From NCBI RefSeq assembly GCF_001544475.1, contig NZ_FCNW02000005.1, forward strand, positions 213,082-277,081: a stretch of 64,000 nt of DNA. The letters are read 5' to 3'. Under the pieces are notes generated by a model, which was given only the letters and a program-made list of their open reading frames with translations, was not told the origin of the DNA and did no database searches. This document shows positions 35,496-44,255 of the stretch, piece by piece (the first letter of the stretch is position 1; each line of letters starts with the position of its first letter). Source of the DNA: Caballeronia humi. GTDB lineage: Bacteria > Pseudomonadota > Gammaproteobacteria > Burkholderiales > Burkholderiaceae. Position numbers and translations under genes: made by a program.

Positions 35496-36035
35496 ATGAA
35501 AGCCACACGCATCGCCGTAATCTCGCTCTTCGTTCTCGCGTGGATGACTCAGGCGTACGGACAAGGCGAACGTCTGAACGACGCGCAAATGGCGGGCGTC
35601 GTCTTTGTTGCGAATCAGGCGGAGATCGCTGCGGGCGAACTCGCGTTGCAGAGGACCCAGTCCAGAAGCGTGCAGGCGTTCGCAAGGCGCATCGTTGCGG
35701 AACATGGACAGGTCAATCAGGAGATCGCCGCGTTGACGCAAAGACTCGCGGCCAGTCTGCAACGAAGCGCAACCAGCGACGCATTGACCAAGGAAGCCAA
35801 AGACGATCTGACGAGGCTCAATGAAGTCGACTCGCGCGGATTCAGCGAAGCGTATCTGGATCGCGAGGTCGACAGTCTCGGGCGATTGGTCAACGCCACG
35901 GATGCCTTCATCCGATCAACATCGAGCGCGGACCTCAGAACGCTCCTGATCCGCTCCCGCCCGTCCTTCATTTTTCATCTCGATCAGGCGCGGCAACTGA
36001 ATCTGTCGATAGGTTCGCCGGGCATCGGGCGATAG
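35496..36035 (+). CDS. DUF4142 exported protein
   Basis: A 179-aa protein with a signal peptide ending QAYGQ (residue 23), followed by a four-helix ferritin-like bundle typical of DUF4142: VVFVANQAEIAAGELALQRTQSRSVQAFARRIVAEHGQVN and FSEAYLDREVDSLGRLV. These proteins are widespread in proteobacterial envelopes; the role is unknown. GGAG precedes the ATG. It lies between the VOC gene and the glucoamylase, all rightward. Confidence 0.85.
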   Translation: MKATRIAVISLFVLAWMTQAYGQGERLNDAQMAGVVFVANQAEIAAGELALQRTQSRSVQAFARRIVAEHGQVNQEIAALTQRLAASLQRSATSDALTKEAKDDLTRLNEVDSRGFSEAYLDREVDSLGRLVNATDAFIRSTSSADLRTLLIRSRPSFIFHLDQARQLNLSIGSPGIGR

Positions 36036-36066
36036 GCCGGGAACCCGCAACGCGCGGAGGCACACC

Positions 36067-38694
36067 ATGAAACTCAAACGCATGCTTCGGTGGAGTTTCG
36101 CGGTGCTGGCCGCATCGATGTTCGGCGCGGCACTCGCGCAGACAACCGGTGAAGCATTCGGCAGCCCTGGCGCAGCGGCGCTGCATGGTCCGGCGCGCAA
36201 GTCCTTTCTTGGGACAGCGCTGACATCGGCTTCGCAGGTCTATTTCACCGGGTATCGCGGTATCGTTTCGGAGGTCTTTTACCCGGTGCTGGACACGACG
36301 GAATCGGTCGATCTGCAGTTCCTTGTCGGCGATGCGGGCAGCGCATCCGTCGATGAGGAGAAGCTTCAGCCGTACAAGGCTGCGCAGACCGATCCGCGCA
36401 CCATGAGCTGGCAAGTGACGACGGGCAATAGCGCGCACAACTGGCAGATCGACAAGACCGTCTACAGCGATCCCAGGCGCAATTCACTGATCGAACGCGT
36501 GACGTTTCGCGCACTGAACGGCACGCGTCTCTCCGATCACAATCTCTATCTGCTGTTCAAGCCGCATCTCGACAATTTCGGCTCGGGCAACACAGCATGG
36601 ACCGCGACCGCCGCCAATGGCCGCACGATGCTCGTCGGCAACCGGAATGCGCGCTATTCGGCGCTCGCGGTGTCGTTGCCGTGGAAAGTGAAAGGCGGCA
36701 CGGCGATGGTTTCAAACGGCTTCGTCGCGCAAAGCGATGGCTGGACCGACCTTCTCGGCGGCGCGGCGCCGGACAAAACGATGGACTGGACGTATTCATC
36801 GGCGACGGGCGGCAACGTTGCGCAGATGGGCTGGCTGGACACGGGCGATGCCAGCGCGAGCAGCGTTTCGTTCAACGTGGTGCTGTCGTTCGACAGCGGG
36901 TCCGCGAACGGCGCGATGCAGACCGCCGCAAGCACCCTCGGCGACGACCTCGACGGCCTGCGCAACCAGTACGACGCCGCGTGGCATACCTACACTGCGG
37001 GCCTCTCGACGCAGGGCGGCAGCGCCGACAACGAGTACTACCTCGCCGCGATGACGCTCAAGACCATGCAGGACAAGAGCAACGGCGCAATGATCGCGGG
37101 CATCGGCACGCCTTGGGGCGAGACGCAGGGTGAGGGTAACATCGGCGGCTATCACCTCGTGTGGTCGCGCGATCTCTTCAAGTTCGCCAATGCGCTGATC
37201 ACGGCGGGCGATACCGCCACACCGGAGACCGTCGTCCACTATCTCTTTGACACGCAGCAGCAAAAAACCGACTGCGGCAGGGCTGAATACGACGCCGACG
37301 GCTGTGCTCAAGGATTCAGCCGGACCGGCCGCTTTCCGCAGAATTCGTGGGTCAGCGGCTGGCCATACTGGCAGGGCACGCAGATGGACGAGCAGGCGAT
37401 GCCGATCCTGCTCGCGTGGCGGCTGGGTCCGGGCGTGTATAACGCGTTGTGGCCGCAGATCCGGCTGACCGCCGACTACATTCTCGATACGGGTCCGTGG
37501 ACGTATCAGGATCGCTGGGAAGAGAACGCCGGCTATTCGCCTTCGACGATCGCCGCCGAAGTCGCGGGGCTCGTTGCCGCCGCGCGCATCGCAGGGGAGA
37601 ACGGCGACGTCGCGCGTGCCGGCAAATATCTCAGCGCCGCCGACTACTGGCAGCAGAACGTGACGCGCTGGACTTTCACGAGCAGTGGCTTCTACGGCAG
37701 CGGCCGATACTACGTCCGAATCAATCCGGCGAGCATGGGCCGGTCGGGCAGCGGCCCGCAGGTTTTCGAGCCGGCGAGCTATCCCGACTCGGGGCAGAAC
37801 TACCTCGTCAAGAACGGCGGCGGCACGCGGGACGAGCGCGCGGTCGTCGACGGCGGCTTTCTGGAACTGGTCCGCATGGGCGTCAAGCGCGCCGGCGATC
37901 CGACGATCGTGAGCACGCTGGCAGTCTACGACGCCGTGCTCGCGACGACCATCAAGGACGCGAACCAGGCGTGGTTCCGCTACAACTTCGACGGCTACGG
38001 CGAGCACAACGACGGCAGCAATTTCGACGGGACCGGTGTCGGACGCGCGTGGCCCATCTTCACCGCCGAGCGCGGCATGTACAGCATCGCGAGAAGTGGA
38101 ACCGGCAGCAGCGGCGCGCCGTACCTCGATGCGATCAGAACCTACGCAACGCCCGAGGGCTTCATCCCCGAGCAGATCTGGACGAACACCACGACGCTGC
38201 CCGACAACTGGCAAGTGGTGACGCCGGCGGGCGTGACAGTCGGCACGCCGACCGGGTCGATGGCGCCGCTCAACTGGGCGATGGGCGAATACATCAGCCT
38301 GCTGGCATCGATCCGCGCGGGCAGGGTGGTCGATATCCCGACGATCGTGTGTGCGCGCTATGCCAATTGCGTGGCTCCGCCGTCGAGCGGCGAGTTGGTC
38401 GTCACGTTCAGCGTGAACGCCGCTACGCAATCAGGGCAATACGTGTACGTTACCGGCGATACCGCGGCGCTCGGGAACTGGGACACGGACCTTGGTTTGC
38501 CGCTGGACCCAGCAAGCTATCCGATATGGAAAAACGCGTCGAATCTCGCGGCGGCGACAAACGTTCAATACAAGTACTACCGCAAGAATTCCGACGGCAG
38601 CGTGACTTGGGAAAACGTGGCGGGTGGGGGCAATCGGATGTTGAACGTGCCGGCATCGGGCGGCGCGGCTGTGAATGACGTCGTCAGTTGGTAG
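36067..38694 (+). CDS. Secreted glucoamylase (GH15) with C-terminal starch-binding domain (CBM20)
   Basis: An 875-aa protein with a signal peptide ending GAALAQ (residue 25). An N-terminal beta-sandwich domain (about 26-310: FLGTALTSASQVYFTGYRGIVSEVFYP) is followed by the GH15 (alpha/alpha)6 barrel (about 320-770). The general-acid region is WTYQDRWEENAGYSPSTIAAE and the substrate-site region GYHLVWSRDLFKFANAL. A CBM20 occupies about 777-875 (VTFSVNAATQSGQYVYVTGDTAALGNWD). It releases glucose from starch-like glucans outside the cytoplasm. GH15 with terminal CBM20 is common in fungi but less so in proteobacteria. Confidence 0.93.
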   Translation: MKLKRMLRWSFAVLAASMFGAALAQTTGEAFGSPGAAALHGPARKSFLGTALTSASQVYFTGYRGIVSEVFYPVLDTTESVDLQFLVGDAGSASVDEEKLQPYKAAQTDPRTMSWQVTTGNSAHNWQIDKTVYSDPRRNSLIERVTFRALNGTRLSDHNLYLLFKPHLDNFGSGNTAWTATAANGRTMLVGNRNARYSALAVSLPWKVKGGTAMVSNGFVAQSDGWTDLLGGAAPDKTMDWTYSSATGGNVAQMGWLDTGDASASSVSFNVVLSFDSGSANGAMQTAASTLGDDLDGLRNQYDAAWHTYTAGLSTQGGSADNEYYLAAMTLKTMQDKSNGAMIAGIGTPWGETQGEGNIGGYHLVWSRDLFKFANALITAGDTATPETVVHYLFDTQQQKTDCGRAEYDADGCAQGFSRTGRFPQNSWVSGWPYWQGTQMDEQAMPILLAWRLGPGVYNALWPQIRLTADYILDTGPWTYQDRWEENAGYSPSTIAAEVAGLVAAARIAGENGDVARAGKYLSAADYWQQNVTRWTFTSSGFYGSGRYYVRINPASMGRSGSGPQVFEPASYPDSGQNYLVKNGGGTRDERAVVDGGFLELVRMGVKRAGDPTIVSTLAVYDAVLATTIKDANQAWFRYNFDGYGEHNDGSNFDGTGVGRAWPIFTAERGMYSIARSGTGSSGAPYLDAIRTYATPEGFIPEQIWTNTTTLPDNWQVVTPAGVTVGTPTGSMAPLNWAMGEYISLLASIRAGRVVDIPTIVCARYANCVAPPSSGELVVTFSVNAATQSGQYVYVTGDTAALGNWDTDLGLPLDPASYPIWKNASNLAAATNVQYKYYRKNSDGSVTWENVAGGGNRMLNVPASGGAAVNDVVSW

Positions 38695-38750
38695 CGGTGT
38701 GGCCCAACGCGCGGCGAGCGGCTGACCGCCCGTCAAGCCGTGCATCGACA

Positions 38751-40055
38751 TCACATTGCCGAATCCGCTGACAGGTTCTTCAACGCCGACGTCGTCACCT
38801 GAGAAGGCTGTATCGCCCGCATGACGACCCAGGCGACGAGATACGCCGATCCGCAAATGATGAACAGTATGTTATAGCCAGCACCGATGTTGCCGAGCAC
38901 CTTGAAGTGATCGAGAACGGCACCCACCAGGAGGGGAAACAACGTCGCACCCAAAGCACCCGCCAGTCCGCCGATCCCGACGACCGATCCCACCAGCTCT
39001 TTCGGGAACATGTCGGAAGGCGTCGTGAAGAGATTCGCCGACCATCCCTGATGCGCGGCGGCCGCGAGGCTCAGGAGGCCGACCATCGCCCACATGTTCT
39101 CGATCCACGGCGAGAAGGCGATCGGCACGACGAGAAACGCGAGCGCGAGCATCGTCGTTCGGCGCGCCCGGCCGACGGGCCAGCCGCTCGCGATCAGCTT
39201 CGATGAAATCCAGCCCCCGCCGATGCTGCCGATCGAAGTCGCCGTGTAGACGATCACGAGCGGCAGGCCGAGGTTCTTCATGTCGAGATGAAAGCGCGAG
39301 TTGAAGTACGACGGCAGCCAGAACAGCATGAACCACCAGATCGGATCGGTAAGTAGCTTGCCGGCAAAAAACGCCCACGTCGCCCGGAGTTTGAGCAGCG
39401 AGACCCAACTGACCGAAGGCCCTTTCGACTCCGCCGCAACCCGATCGCCCGCAATGGTTTCGAGTTCCTGACTCGACACCTTCCTGTGCTTTTGCGGCGC
39501 CTGATACATCACGTACCAAAACCCCAGCCAGATGAAGCCCGTCAGCCCGGTGACCAGGAACGCGGCTTCCCAGCCGTAGGTTGCCGCGAGCCACGGGACG
39601 ACCGCCGGAGCCGCGACCGCTCCGATGCTCGTACCCGAGGTCAGTATCCCGACGGCGAGCGCCTGCTCCTTGCGAGGGAACCATTCGGCGACGCTCTTGA
39701 CCGCGCACGGAAAGCTGCCGGATTCCGATATCCCCAACAGCGCGCGCATCATGCCGAATCCCAGCGTGCTCCTTACGAGCGCGTGACCGCATGCCGCGAT
39801 GCTCCAGACCAGCACGCAGACACCGTATCCGATCTTGACGCCGACCTTGTCGACCAGTTTGCCCGACAGCACCATCCCGACCGCATAACACGCGGTGAAT
39901 ACCACCACGATGTAGCTGTATTGAACCTCCGTCCAGTTGAACCTCACGGCGAGATCGGGTTTGAGCAGCCCCAACACCTGGCGGTCGAGATAGTTGATCG
40001 TAGTTGCGAAGAAAAGCAGCGCGCAAATGCGCCACCGATAGTTTGATCGGTCCAT
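38751..40055 (-). CDS. MFS transporter, ExuT/anion:cation symporter type
   Basis: A 434-aa carrier with 12 predicted membrane segments. The N-terminal signature RICALLFFATTINYLDRQVLGLLKPDL and the motif FGMMRALLGISESGSFPCAVKSVAEWFP are typical of the hexuronate/galactonate (ACS) subfamily, which takes up sugar acids and other carboxylates. It lies 30 nt after the enoyl-CoA hydratase gene on the same strand and is the last gene of the operon that starts with the CoA-transferase at 42446. It probably imports an acidic substrate or intermediate of this pathway. Confidence 0.92.
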   Translation of the reverse strand: MDRSNYRWRICALLFFATTINYLDRQVLGLLKPDLAVRFNWTEVQYSYIVVVFTACYAVGMVLSGKLVDKVGVKIGYGVCVLVWSIAACGHALVRSTLGFGMMRALLGISESGSFPCAVKSVAEWFPRKEQALAVGILTSGTSIGAVAAPAVVPWLAATYGWEAAFLVTGLTGFIWLGFWYVMYQAPQKHRKVSSQELETIAGDRVAAESKGPSVSWVSLLKLRATWAFFAGKLLTDPIWWFMLFWLPSYFNSRFHLDMKNLGLPLVIVYTATSIGSIGGGWISSKLIASGWPVGRARRTTMLALAFLVVPIAFSPWIENMWAMVGLLSLAAAAHQGWSANLFTTPSDMFPKELVGSVVGIGGLAGALGATLFPLLVGAVLDHFKVLGNIGAGYNILFIICGSAYLVAWVVMRAIQPSQVTTSALKNLSADSAM

Positions 40056-40085
40056 GTTTCGTCTCCTGACTGGGATTGCGTGTCT

Positions 40086-40892
40086 CTACACGTGACTTGA
40101 AGTGTTCCGGGTCATTACTGCCTGGCGGAAGTCCGCGTGACGTTTCTCGCGGAAAGCCTTGACGCCTTCCAGCGCATCGGGCGTCGCCTTGCACACGGAG
40201 GCGGCGAATTCGTGGGCAAGCTCGGGATGAGACGACTCGCACATTCTCAAGAGCCGCTTGCCGACGGAAAGCGAGGCTTGCGATCGGCGCTGGAGCACGG
40301 CGCAGACCGCGTCGACGCGTGCGTCGAGTTGATCGCCCGGCAGCGCTTCGTTGACGATGCCCCATTCGGTGGCGCGCAGCGCGCTGATCGGTTCGCCGAG
40401 CAGCACCATCTCACGCGTCCGGCTCGTGCCGACGAGTTCGGAAAGCCGCTGGCAACCCATCCATCCGGGAATGGCACCGACCGATGCCTCGGGAAATCCG
40501 ACAGTCGCGTTCGTCGACGCGTATCGCAGATCGCACGACAACGCGAGTTCGAAGCCGCCGCCGAGCGCACTCGCCGACAGCACGGCAATAGTCGGAATAT
40601 CGAGTTCCGCGATGCGCCGGAAGAGTCGGTTGCCCGCGCGGATGAAGCGGCTTCCCATCGCTTCAGGGTCGATGTCGCCCCATTCGTTGATGTCGGCGCC
40701 GCTGGAGAAAAAGCGCTCGCTGGTCGAGCGGAATGTGAGAACCCGAACGTCGCTGTCATCCTCCACTTGTTGCAGCGCCGCGTCGATTGCGCGCAGCATC
40801 TCCAGTGTGAGGGCGTTGTGCCGCGAAGGGCGGTTGAGCGTGATCGTCGCGATACGGCCGCTGCGCTCGAAAAGAACATCGGAAGTCGACAT
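40086..40892 (-). CDS. Enoyl-CoA hydratase/isomerase family protein
   Basis: A 268-aa crotonase. Oxyanion-hole regions are visible at RFFSSGADINEWGDID and SASALGGGFELALSCDLRYA; the second active-site acid lies in GFPEASVGAIPGWMGCQRL (Glu in PEASVG). The family hydrates or isomerises enoyl-CoA thioesters. Its neighbours are the CoA-transferase 39 nt upstream, which would make the CoA ester, and the MFS carrier downstream. Acyl-CoA dehydrogenase and thioesterase genes of the same regulon lie at 51-52 and 46 kb. Confidence 0.92.
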   Translation of the reverse strand: MSTSDVLFERSGRIATITLNRPSRHNALTLEMLRAIDAALQQVEDDSDVRVLTFRSTSERFFSSGADINEWGDIDPEAMGSRFIRAGNRLFRRIAELDIPTIAVLSASALGGGFELALSCDLRYASTNATVGFPEASVGAIPGWMGCQRLSELVGTSRTREMVLLGEPISALRATEWGIVNEALPGDQLDARVDAVCAVLQRRSQASLSVGKRLLRMCESSHPELAHEFAASVCKATPDALEGVKAFREKRHADFRQAVMTRNTSSHV

Positions 40893-40931
40893 GATGGTTA
40901 GCCTGAATGGTTCGATGTGAAAGAGTGAAGG

Positions 40932-42446
40932 CTAGTGCGCCGCGTCCTGCAGCAGGTGATCGGCGATGAGCGGCTCGAACTCCATGCGGGACAGCACGTC
41001 TCTGTGCAGGTCCACGCCTTCCGCGATCTCGATGAGCGTCACGCCGAGCGGGTCGAGGCGAAAGACCGCGCGTTCCGTGATGTAGATCACTTCCTTGCCG
41101 TCGAGGCGCGCCTGCACGCCGCTGAACGTGATGTGCCGCACCTGCTTCACGAGCTTGGGGAAACTGCCCGGCGAGACGATCTCAAGCCGGTCGTCGTGCC
41201 TTGCCACCTTCAGTCCTTTGGCTTCGAATGCTCCGCAAAACACGATCTTCCGGGCGCCTTGCGCGATGTCCATGAAGCCGCCGGGACCGACCACCGTGCT
41301 CCCAAGTTTCGACACGTTGACGTTGCCCTCGGCGTCGAATTCGCCCATGCCGAGGAAGGTGACGTCAATGCCGCCGCCGCTGTAGAAATCGAATTGGTCG
41401 ACGCTCGGAAGGATGGCGTCGGCATTGCGTGCCGCGCCGAACATCGCGCCATCGAGCATGCTGCCGTTGTGAATGCCTTGCTCCACGGAACCCCAGTAAT
41501 CGGCGCGTCGTCCCTGCGCGCGCAGGATTTCGGGGATGGCGCCCGGAAAGCCGAAGCCGAAATTGACCGATTGATTGCGCCCGAGCTCACGCGCCGCACG
41601 TTCGCCGACGATTTCGCGCATGACATCGAGCGTCTGCTTTTCGTCGTCGTCGCCGACTTCCGCGAGCGCCTCGCCGCTGAGCGAAGGATCGTATTCGCTC
41701 ACGGCGCATTGCCGCTGGGCCTGCCGCTCGACCGTCGTGTCGACGAGGATTCCGGGTACGCGCACGAGCCGTGCGGGCACGTAGGCGTCCGTGCGCCGCT
41801 TGACCTGCGCGATCACCTTGCCGCCGCTGTTATGCGCGGCCAGCGCGACTGCGTAGATATCGAGGTCGGCCGGCTCGTGACGCACGCTGAGATTGCCCTT
41901 GTCGTCGGCCGAAGACGCCATCACCAGCGCGACATCGACCTTGAACGGCTTGAAGCGCAGGTATTCCTCGCCGCCGATCTGAACGAGCTCGACGAGATCC
42001 TCGGTCGTCGCTTCGTTCAGCTTGCCGCCCCCGATGCGCGGATCGACGAACGTGCGCAAGCCGACTCGTGTGATGACACCCGGTCGACCCGCGCCAATCT
42101 CGCGGAACAGCGTCGCGATGACGCCGCCCGGAAAACTGTAGGCTTCGATCTCGCCCGCTTCGGCGAGACGCTGCATCGCGGACGACCAGACCCAGTGGCC
42201 GCCGATCACACGCCGCACGAGGCCTGCGTGCGCGAGGCGTCCGAGACCGCTGCCCTGTCCATCGCCCACGCCGAGCGCGTGAACGACCGTCAGGTTGCAC
42301 GGATGACCCGTTTGCAGAAAACGCCGCTCGAGCGCCTGCAACAGCGCGTCGGGTTCGAGCAGGCCGCCGCCCGAACCCGTGATCGCAATCGTCGCGCCGT
42401 CGTGAATGCTCGCTACAGCGGTGTCCACATCGGTCCACTTTTTCAT
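40932..42446 (-). CDS. Acyl-CoA:carboxylate CoA-transferase (fused alpha/beta), copy 1
   Basis: A 504-aa fused class I CoA-transferase of the YdiF/propionate CoA-transferase type. The N-terminal half has ATIAITGSGGGLLEPDALLQALERRF; the C-terminal half has the active-site Glu region DYWGSVEQGIHNGSMLDG and a VVGPGGFMDIAQGARKIVFCG motif. It transfers CoA from an acyl-CoA donor to a pathway acid. It starts an operon with enoyl-CoA hydratase and the MFS carrier. It is divergent from TetR copy 1 and closely similar to copy 2 at 52458 over its whole length. Confidence 0.92.
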   Translation of the reverse strand: MKKWTDVDTAVASIHDGATIAITGSGGGLLEPDALLQALERRFLQTGHPCNLTVVHALGVGDGQGSGLGRLAHAGLVRRVIGGHWVWSSAMQRLAEAGEIEAYSFPGGVIATLFREIGAGRPGVITRVGLRTFVDPRIGGGKLNEATTEDLVELVQIGGEEYLRFKPFKVDVALVMASSADDKGNLSVRHEPADLDIYAVALAAHNSGGKVIAQVKRRTDAYVPARLVRVPGILVDTTVERQAQRQCAVSEYDPSLSGEALAEVGDDDEKQTLDVMREIVGERAARELGRNQSVNFGFGFPGAIPEILRAQGRRADYWGSVEQGIHNGSMLDGAMFGAARNADAILPSVDQFDFYSGGGIDVTFLGMGEFDAEGNVNVSKLGSTVVGPGGFMDIAQGARKIVFCGAFEAKGLKVARHDDRLEIVSPGSFPKLVKQVRHITFSGVQARLDGKEVIYITERAVFRLDPLGVTLIEIAEGVDLHRDVLSRMEFEPLIADHLLQDAAH

Positions 42447-42483
42447 GTCGCCTCCGAATTTGAAGTGAACCAGTCGGGTTGTG

Positions 42484-42510
42484 ATTTACACCGAACCGGT
42501 TCGTTACTTG
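42484..42510 (-). promoter_or_regulatory. Regulon operator site 1
   Basis: On the minus strand this reads CAAGTAACGAACCGGTTCGG followed by TGTAAAT. It lies in the divergent region between CoA-transferase copy 1 and TetR copy 1 and contains the perfect 12-base palindrome CGAACCGGTTCG (42492-42503). It matches site 2 (43434-43461) over most of its length. It is the expected autoregulatory operator of a TetR repressor. Confidence 0.65.
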
Positions 42511-42646
42511 TAGCGGATGTTCGCAGATCGAAACGCGCGGTTCAAGCGGTACGTTCGATTTTTCGGGTTTACGATGACGCCGGGTCACCACAAGCGGGTG
42601 GTGTAAAGTTTGCGCATTCGCTTTCACCGATTCCGAGGAAGTTCAG

Positions 42647-43327
42647 ATGCCAACCACGTCTCAGGACGAAAAAATTCCCCGCAAAAAAGCCGTTCGCGAC
42701 GCCCCGAAGCGCCTGCGCGACCCGGTTCAGACCCAGGCGAAAATTCTGGCGGCGGCGAAGGCAGAGTTCTCGAAGGTCGGCCTCGGCGGTGCGCGGATTG
42801 AGTCGATCGCCGAGAAGGCCGGCGTCAACAAGCGGATGATCTACGAGTATTTCAAGGGCAAGGAGGAGTTGTTCCAGTCCGTGCTGGAAGAAGCCTGGAC
42901 GAGCATCCGCACGGCCGAAAGCGAACTGGAACTGGACCATCTCGCGCCGGTGGATGCGATCCGCGCACTGATGAAGTTCACCTGGGACTATTACCTCAAG
43001 CACCCGGAGTTCATGTCGCTCGTCAACAGCGAGAATCTTCATCGCGCGCGGCACGTGAGGAAGTCGCAGCGCTTTCGCGAACTGCACACGGGCTTCATCG
43101 ACATGCTGCAACGCATACTCGACCGCGGCGTGGCGAGCGGCGATTTCCGTCCGGGCGTCGACGCGCGGCAACTGCATCTGACGCTCGCCGCCGTCGGCTA
43201 CTACTACCTGACCAATCGTCACACGGGCGAAGTCATTTTCGGCTTCGACTTCCTCGCGAAAGAAGCGCTCCAGGCACGCCTCGAATTCAACATCGACACC
43301 GTGCTGAGCGTTCTGCGTCCGCGGTAA
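42647..43327 (+). CDS. TetR-family regulator, copy 1
   Basis: A 226-aa protein with a basic N-terminal extension (PRKKAVRDAPKRLRD), a TetR HTH (about 28-76: QAKILAAAKAEFSKVGLGGARIESIAEKAGVNKRMIYEYFKGKEELF) and an all-helical ligand domain (FMSLVNSENLHRARHVRKSQRF). It is clearly paralogous to the protein at 54029-54712. It lies between the divergent CoA-transferase and the SDR-DUF993-isomerase operon, each with a copy of the same operator. It is probably a repressor relieved by a pathway CoA ester or sugar derivative. Confidence 0.93.
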   Translation: MPTTSQDEKIPRKKAVRDAPKRLRDPVQTQAKILAAAKAEFSKVGLGGARIESIAEKAGVNKRMIYEYFKGKEELFQSVLEEAWTSIRTAESELELDHLAPVDAIRALMKFTWDYYLKHPEFMSLVNSENLHRARHVRKSQRFRELHTGFIDMLQRILDRGVASGDFRPGVDARQLHLTLAAVGYYYLTNRHTGEVIFGFDFLAKEALQARLEFNIDTVLSVLRPR

Positions 43328-43349
43328 CTCCTTTTTTTAGGTTCCAGTT

Positions 43350-43384
43350 GCACAGAGGGACAAGCACATCTTGTCGCTCTGTGC
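43350..43384 (+). terminator. Long stem-loop after TetR copy 1
   Basis: GCACAGAGGGACAAG (43350-43364) and CTTGTCGCTCTGTGC (43370-43384) form a 15-bp stem with a single central G-G mismatch and a 5-nt loop. It sits 23 nt after the TetR stop and just before the strong promoter at 43412. Lack of a T-tract makes Rho-independent action uncertain, but it probably insulates the SDR operon from TetR transcription. Confidence 0.6.
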
Positions 43385-43411
43385 GCACGCCCGTGATTAG
43401 GGTAGGTCCCC

Positions 43412-43440
43412 TTGACACATCGCCGTTTCGCTCGTTAAAT
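43412..43440 (+). promoter_or_regulatory. Sigma-70 promoter of the SDR operon
   Basis: A consensus -35 TTGACA (43412-43417), a 17-nt spacer and a -10 of TTAAAT (43435-43440) give a near-ideal sigma-70 promoter. Transcription would start around 43447. The operator at 43434-43461 covers the -10 and the start point, the classic arrangement for repression. Confidence 0.75.
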
Positions 43441-43461
43441 ACCGAACCATATCGTTACTTG
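43434..43461 (-). promoter_or_regulatory. Regulon operator site 2
   Basis: The minus strand reads CAAGTAACGATATGGTTCGG followed by TATTTAAC. It matches site 1 in CAAGTAACGA and GGTTCGGT and matches site 3 at about 22 of 27 positions. It overlaps the -10 of the promoter at 43412-43440 and ends 13 nt before the SDR start codon. Confidence 0.65.
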
Positions 43462-43474
43462 AGTGAAGGTGGAC

Positions 43475-44248
43475 ATGATGAAACGACCCGTAGCCCTGGT
43501 CACCGGCGCGAGAAGGGGAATCGGCAAGGCGATCGCGCTCGAACTGGCCGATGCCGGCTTCGACGTGGCCGTGACCGACGTCCAGCCATCCGCCGAACTC
43601 GACGACGTGTGCAGCAGCATCCGCGAGAAAGGCGCGCGCGCTTGCGCTGTCATCTCCGATCTCGGCGACATCGAGACGCACGAGGCGCTGTTTCAGCGCA
43701 TCGAGCAGAGCCTCGGGCGGGTTTCGTGTCTGGTGAACAACGCGGGCGTTTCCGTCTTGTCGCGCGGGGACCTGCTCGAGGTCAGCGCCGAAAGCTACGA
43801 CCGCTGCCTCCATGTCAACACCAGAGGGACGTTCTTCTTGATGCAGGCATTCGGAAAACGCATTGCCGAGGCCACCGCAACAACGGACCCGCAACCCTCG
43901 ATCATTACGATCACTTCCTCGAATGCGGTGGCGGCGTCGCCGCAGCGGGGCGAGTACTGCGTATCGAAAGCCGCTCTTTCGATGGCCACGACGCTCTTTT
44001 CATTGCGCCTGGCACCGCTGGGCGTGAGTGTCTACGAGGTCCAGCCGGGCTTCATCGAAACCGAAATGACCGCGCCGTCCAAAGCGCGCTATGACGCGCT
44101 GATGGATCAGGGGCTGACCGCCATCAATCGCTGGGGCACGCCGCAGGAAGTCGCGAAGACGATTCGCACGCTTGCCACGGGCGGTCTTCCTTATAGCGTC
44201 GGTCAGACGATCCGCGTCGATGGCGGCCTTCTCATCAACAAATACTGA
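43475..44248 (+). CDS. Short-chain dehydrogenase/reductase, copy 1
   Basis: A 257-aa SDR with the cofactor motif TGARRGIG (near residue 10), NNAG (LVNNAGVSV), and a catalytic Ser/Tyr/Lys set (SSNAVAASPQRGEYCVSKAAL). It oxidises or reduces a hydroxyl/ketone with NAD(P). The ATG at 43475 (or 43478) follows AAGG; paralogue copy 2 begins at the equivalent place. It is the first gene of an operon with DUF993 and the TIM-barrel isomerase, directly under operator site 2. Confidence 0.93.
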   Translation: MMKRPVALVTGARRGIGKAIALELADAGFDVAVTDVQPSAELDDVCSSIREKGARACAVISDLGDIETHEALFQRIEQSLGRVSCLVNNAGVSVLSRGDLLEVSAESYDRCLHVNTRGTFFLMQAFGKRIAEATATTDPQPSIITITSSNAVAASPQRGEYCVSKAALSMATTLFSLRLAPLGVSVYEVQPGFIETEMTAPSKARYDALMDQGLTAINRWGTPQEVAKTIRTLATGGLPYSVGQTIRVDGGLLINKY

Positions 44249-44255
44249 GTCGATC

